DNA of 64,000 nt, taken from NCBI RefSeq assembly GCF_013267195.1, contig NZ_CP053943.1, positions 91,205 through 155,204 on the forward strand, written 5' to 3'. The DNA comes from Halorubrum salinarum. GTDB taxonomy: Archaea; Halobacteriota; Halobacteria; Halobacteriales; Haloferacaceae. The notes beneath the pieces are model-generated. The model worked only from the letters and a program-made list of their open reading frames with translations, had not been told where the DNA came from and did no database searches. The translations under genes and the position numbers were made by a program. Positions 63,191 to 64,000 of the stretch are shown here, piece by piece (within the stretch, counting starts at the first letter, position 1; every line of letters begins with the position of its first letter).

Positions 63191-64000
63191 GTGCTCCGGC
63201 GTATCGAACTCGAGGTCCTCGCCACGGTCGACCGCGGCGACACGATCTCCGAACTCGCGACGAAGCTCAACCACAGCGAGAGCTACCTCTCTCGTGCCGT
63301 CGCCGACCTCGTCGAAAAGGGACTCGTCTACACGGAACGCGACGGGCGGCGAAAACGAGTCGTTCCGTCGGATGCTCGCGCCGTCGAACTCTACCGCGAC
63401 CTCGTCCGCCAGCACTCCCATATCGACTTTCCCGAACTGCTGACGGGCAAGGCACTCGAAGTGCTGTACTACCTCGACCAGCCGCGAACCGTCTCCGAAA
63501 TCGCTGACCGGAGCGACAACTACCGCAACACGGTTAACCGCGTCCTCAAGCGGTTTCGTGACCGTGGTCTCGTCGGGACGGCCGACGGCCACTACGAGTT
63601 CAACGCCGACTTCGACCGCCTCCACGAGTTCGCCCGTGAACTCGCACACCAGCTGCATCGCCAGCGCCTCGAAGCCGTCGCCCCCAAGGGGACGATTCTC
63701 TGGGAGGACTACGACGAATTCCTCGCGCAGGCCCATAAGGAGATCGACGCAGAGGGGTTCCACGAAACCGGCCTCGCTCGATTCGCGGCCTTCGACCTCC
63801 AGTTCCTACTCACCGGCCACCGCTACTACGTCTACTCCGAGGATCTCGACGCAGTCTCGCCGGCGGAACTTTGCTGTCACACGCTACTGATCGACGACGG
63901 CAGCCGCCACCGCTCGTACTGTCTCCTCCTGCTCAGCCACGTCGACGTCGACGAGGCGGTCCTCCGAGAGCAGGCGGCGAAGTATGGCCTCGAAGACGAA
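63191..64000 (+). CDS. winged-helix regulator, partial at window end
   Basis: At least 270 residues are encoded to the window end without a stop. There are two winged-helix units: ISELATKLNHSESYLSRAVADLVEKG (about 19-45) and VSEIADRSDNYRNTVNRVLKRF (about 97-118), followed by an alpha/beta domain. The GTG start follows a TATA element at -27; the in-frame ATG at 63181 is in another frame. IR3 lies 85-125 bp upstream, so this protein is a candidate binder of the three TTAACCAACA repeats. Confidence 0.85.
   Translation, partial: MLRRIELEVLATVDRGDTISELATKLNHSESYLSRAVADLVEKGLVYTERDGRRKRVVPSDARAVELYRDLVRQHSHIDFPELLTGKALEVLYYLDQPRTVSEIADRSDNYRNTVNRVLKRFRDRGLVGTADGHYEFNADFDRLHEFARELAHQLHRQRLEAVAPKGTILWEDYDEFLAQAHKEIDAEGFHETGLARFAAFDLQFLLTGHRYYVYSEDLDAVSPAELCCHTLLIDDGSRHRSYCLLLLSHVDVDEAVLREQAAKYGLEDE

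Overview
The window reads as part of a haloarchaeal (class Halobacteria) replicon, most likely a megaplasmid or secondary chromosome, because no core chromosomal genes apart from an aconitase and no RNA genes were seen. Grounds: high GC content, acidic proteins, Tat-type signal peptides with lipoboxes, halocyanin-like blue-copper proteins, leaderless-looking starts with an AT-rich TATA element about 27 bases upstream, two Orc1/Cdc6 initiators, a ParA, and a family B DNA polymerase.

Positions 1-29440 form a copper/heavy-metal and membrane/periplasm island. It holds an HMA chaperone, an Lrp/AsnC-TRASH metal sensor, a CopA-type ATPase with two HMA domains, two YHS-domain permeases, a second P1B ATPase with a CPG membrane motif and its own HMA protein, three cupredoxin/halocyanin proteins, three SHOCT-domain proteins (one fused to a cupredoxin), several methionine-rich membrane proteins, and small winged-helix regulators. 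An aconitase, an amino-acid permease, a Lon-like Tat protein and an amidohydrolase are interspersed. Around 17.1-18.2 kb three truncated genes (UspA, cystathionine gamma-synthase, ABC-2 permease) abut each other, a sign of past rearrangement.

Positions 29474-33650 carry a wHTH / unknown / tyrosine-recombinase operon, and a ParA plus partner-protein operon next to a roughly 300-bp tract of degenerate TTCGTT repeats that looks like a partition site. Positions 33.7-52.9 kb are a defence island: a GmrSD-like DUF262 enzyme, a CoiA-like nuclease, several unknown proteins, then a tyrosine recombinase, a promoterless methylase half-gene, a full Eco57I-type methylase, a PLD-SNF2 helicase, a small SH3-like protein and an SF1 helicase.

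The standout observation is in this island. The full methylase (42762-46373, + strand) and the half-gene (40251-42602, - strand) share a perfect 54-bp inverted repeat (42546-42599 and 44067-44120), placed in the same reading frame of both. The promoter, start codon and AdoMet-binding motif I lie between the repeats. Inversion of this 1.5-kb segment would disconnect the N-terminal half from one recognition/catalytic half and fuse it in frame to the other. A tyrosine recombinase gene sits 49 bp beyond the silent half. This looks like a specificity-switching restriction or phage-defence locus.

Positions 53.0-64.0 kb hold replication and DNA-damage-type functions: two Orc1/Cdc6 genes; a candidate origin with inverted CCCCACGTTTCCGTCGTAA elements flanking an AT-rich stretch; a SRAP (YedK/HMCES-like) gene; a second GmrSD-like enzyme; an operon of a degenerate RecA-like protein, a small coiled-coil protein and a PolB2-like polymerase; and a winged-helix regulator running off the window end. 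Three copies of a long inverted repeat (TTAACCAACA, 21-23 bases, TGTTGGTTAA) lie upstream of the SRAP gene, the polymerase operon, and the regulator/small-protein divergon. They may define a plasmid-borne DNA-damage regulon.
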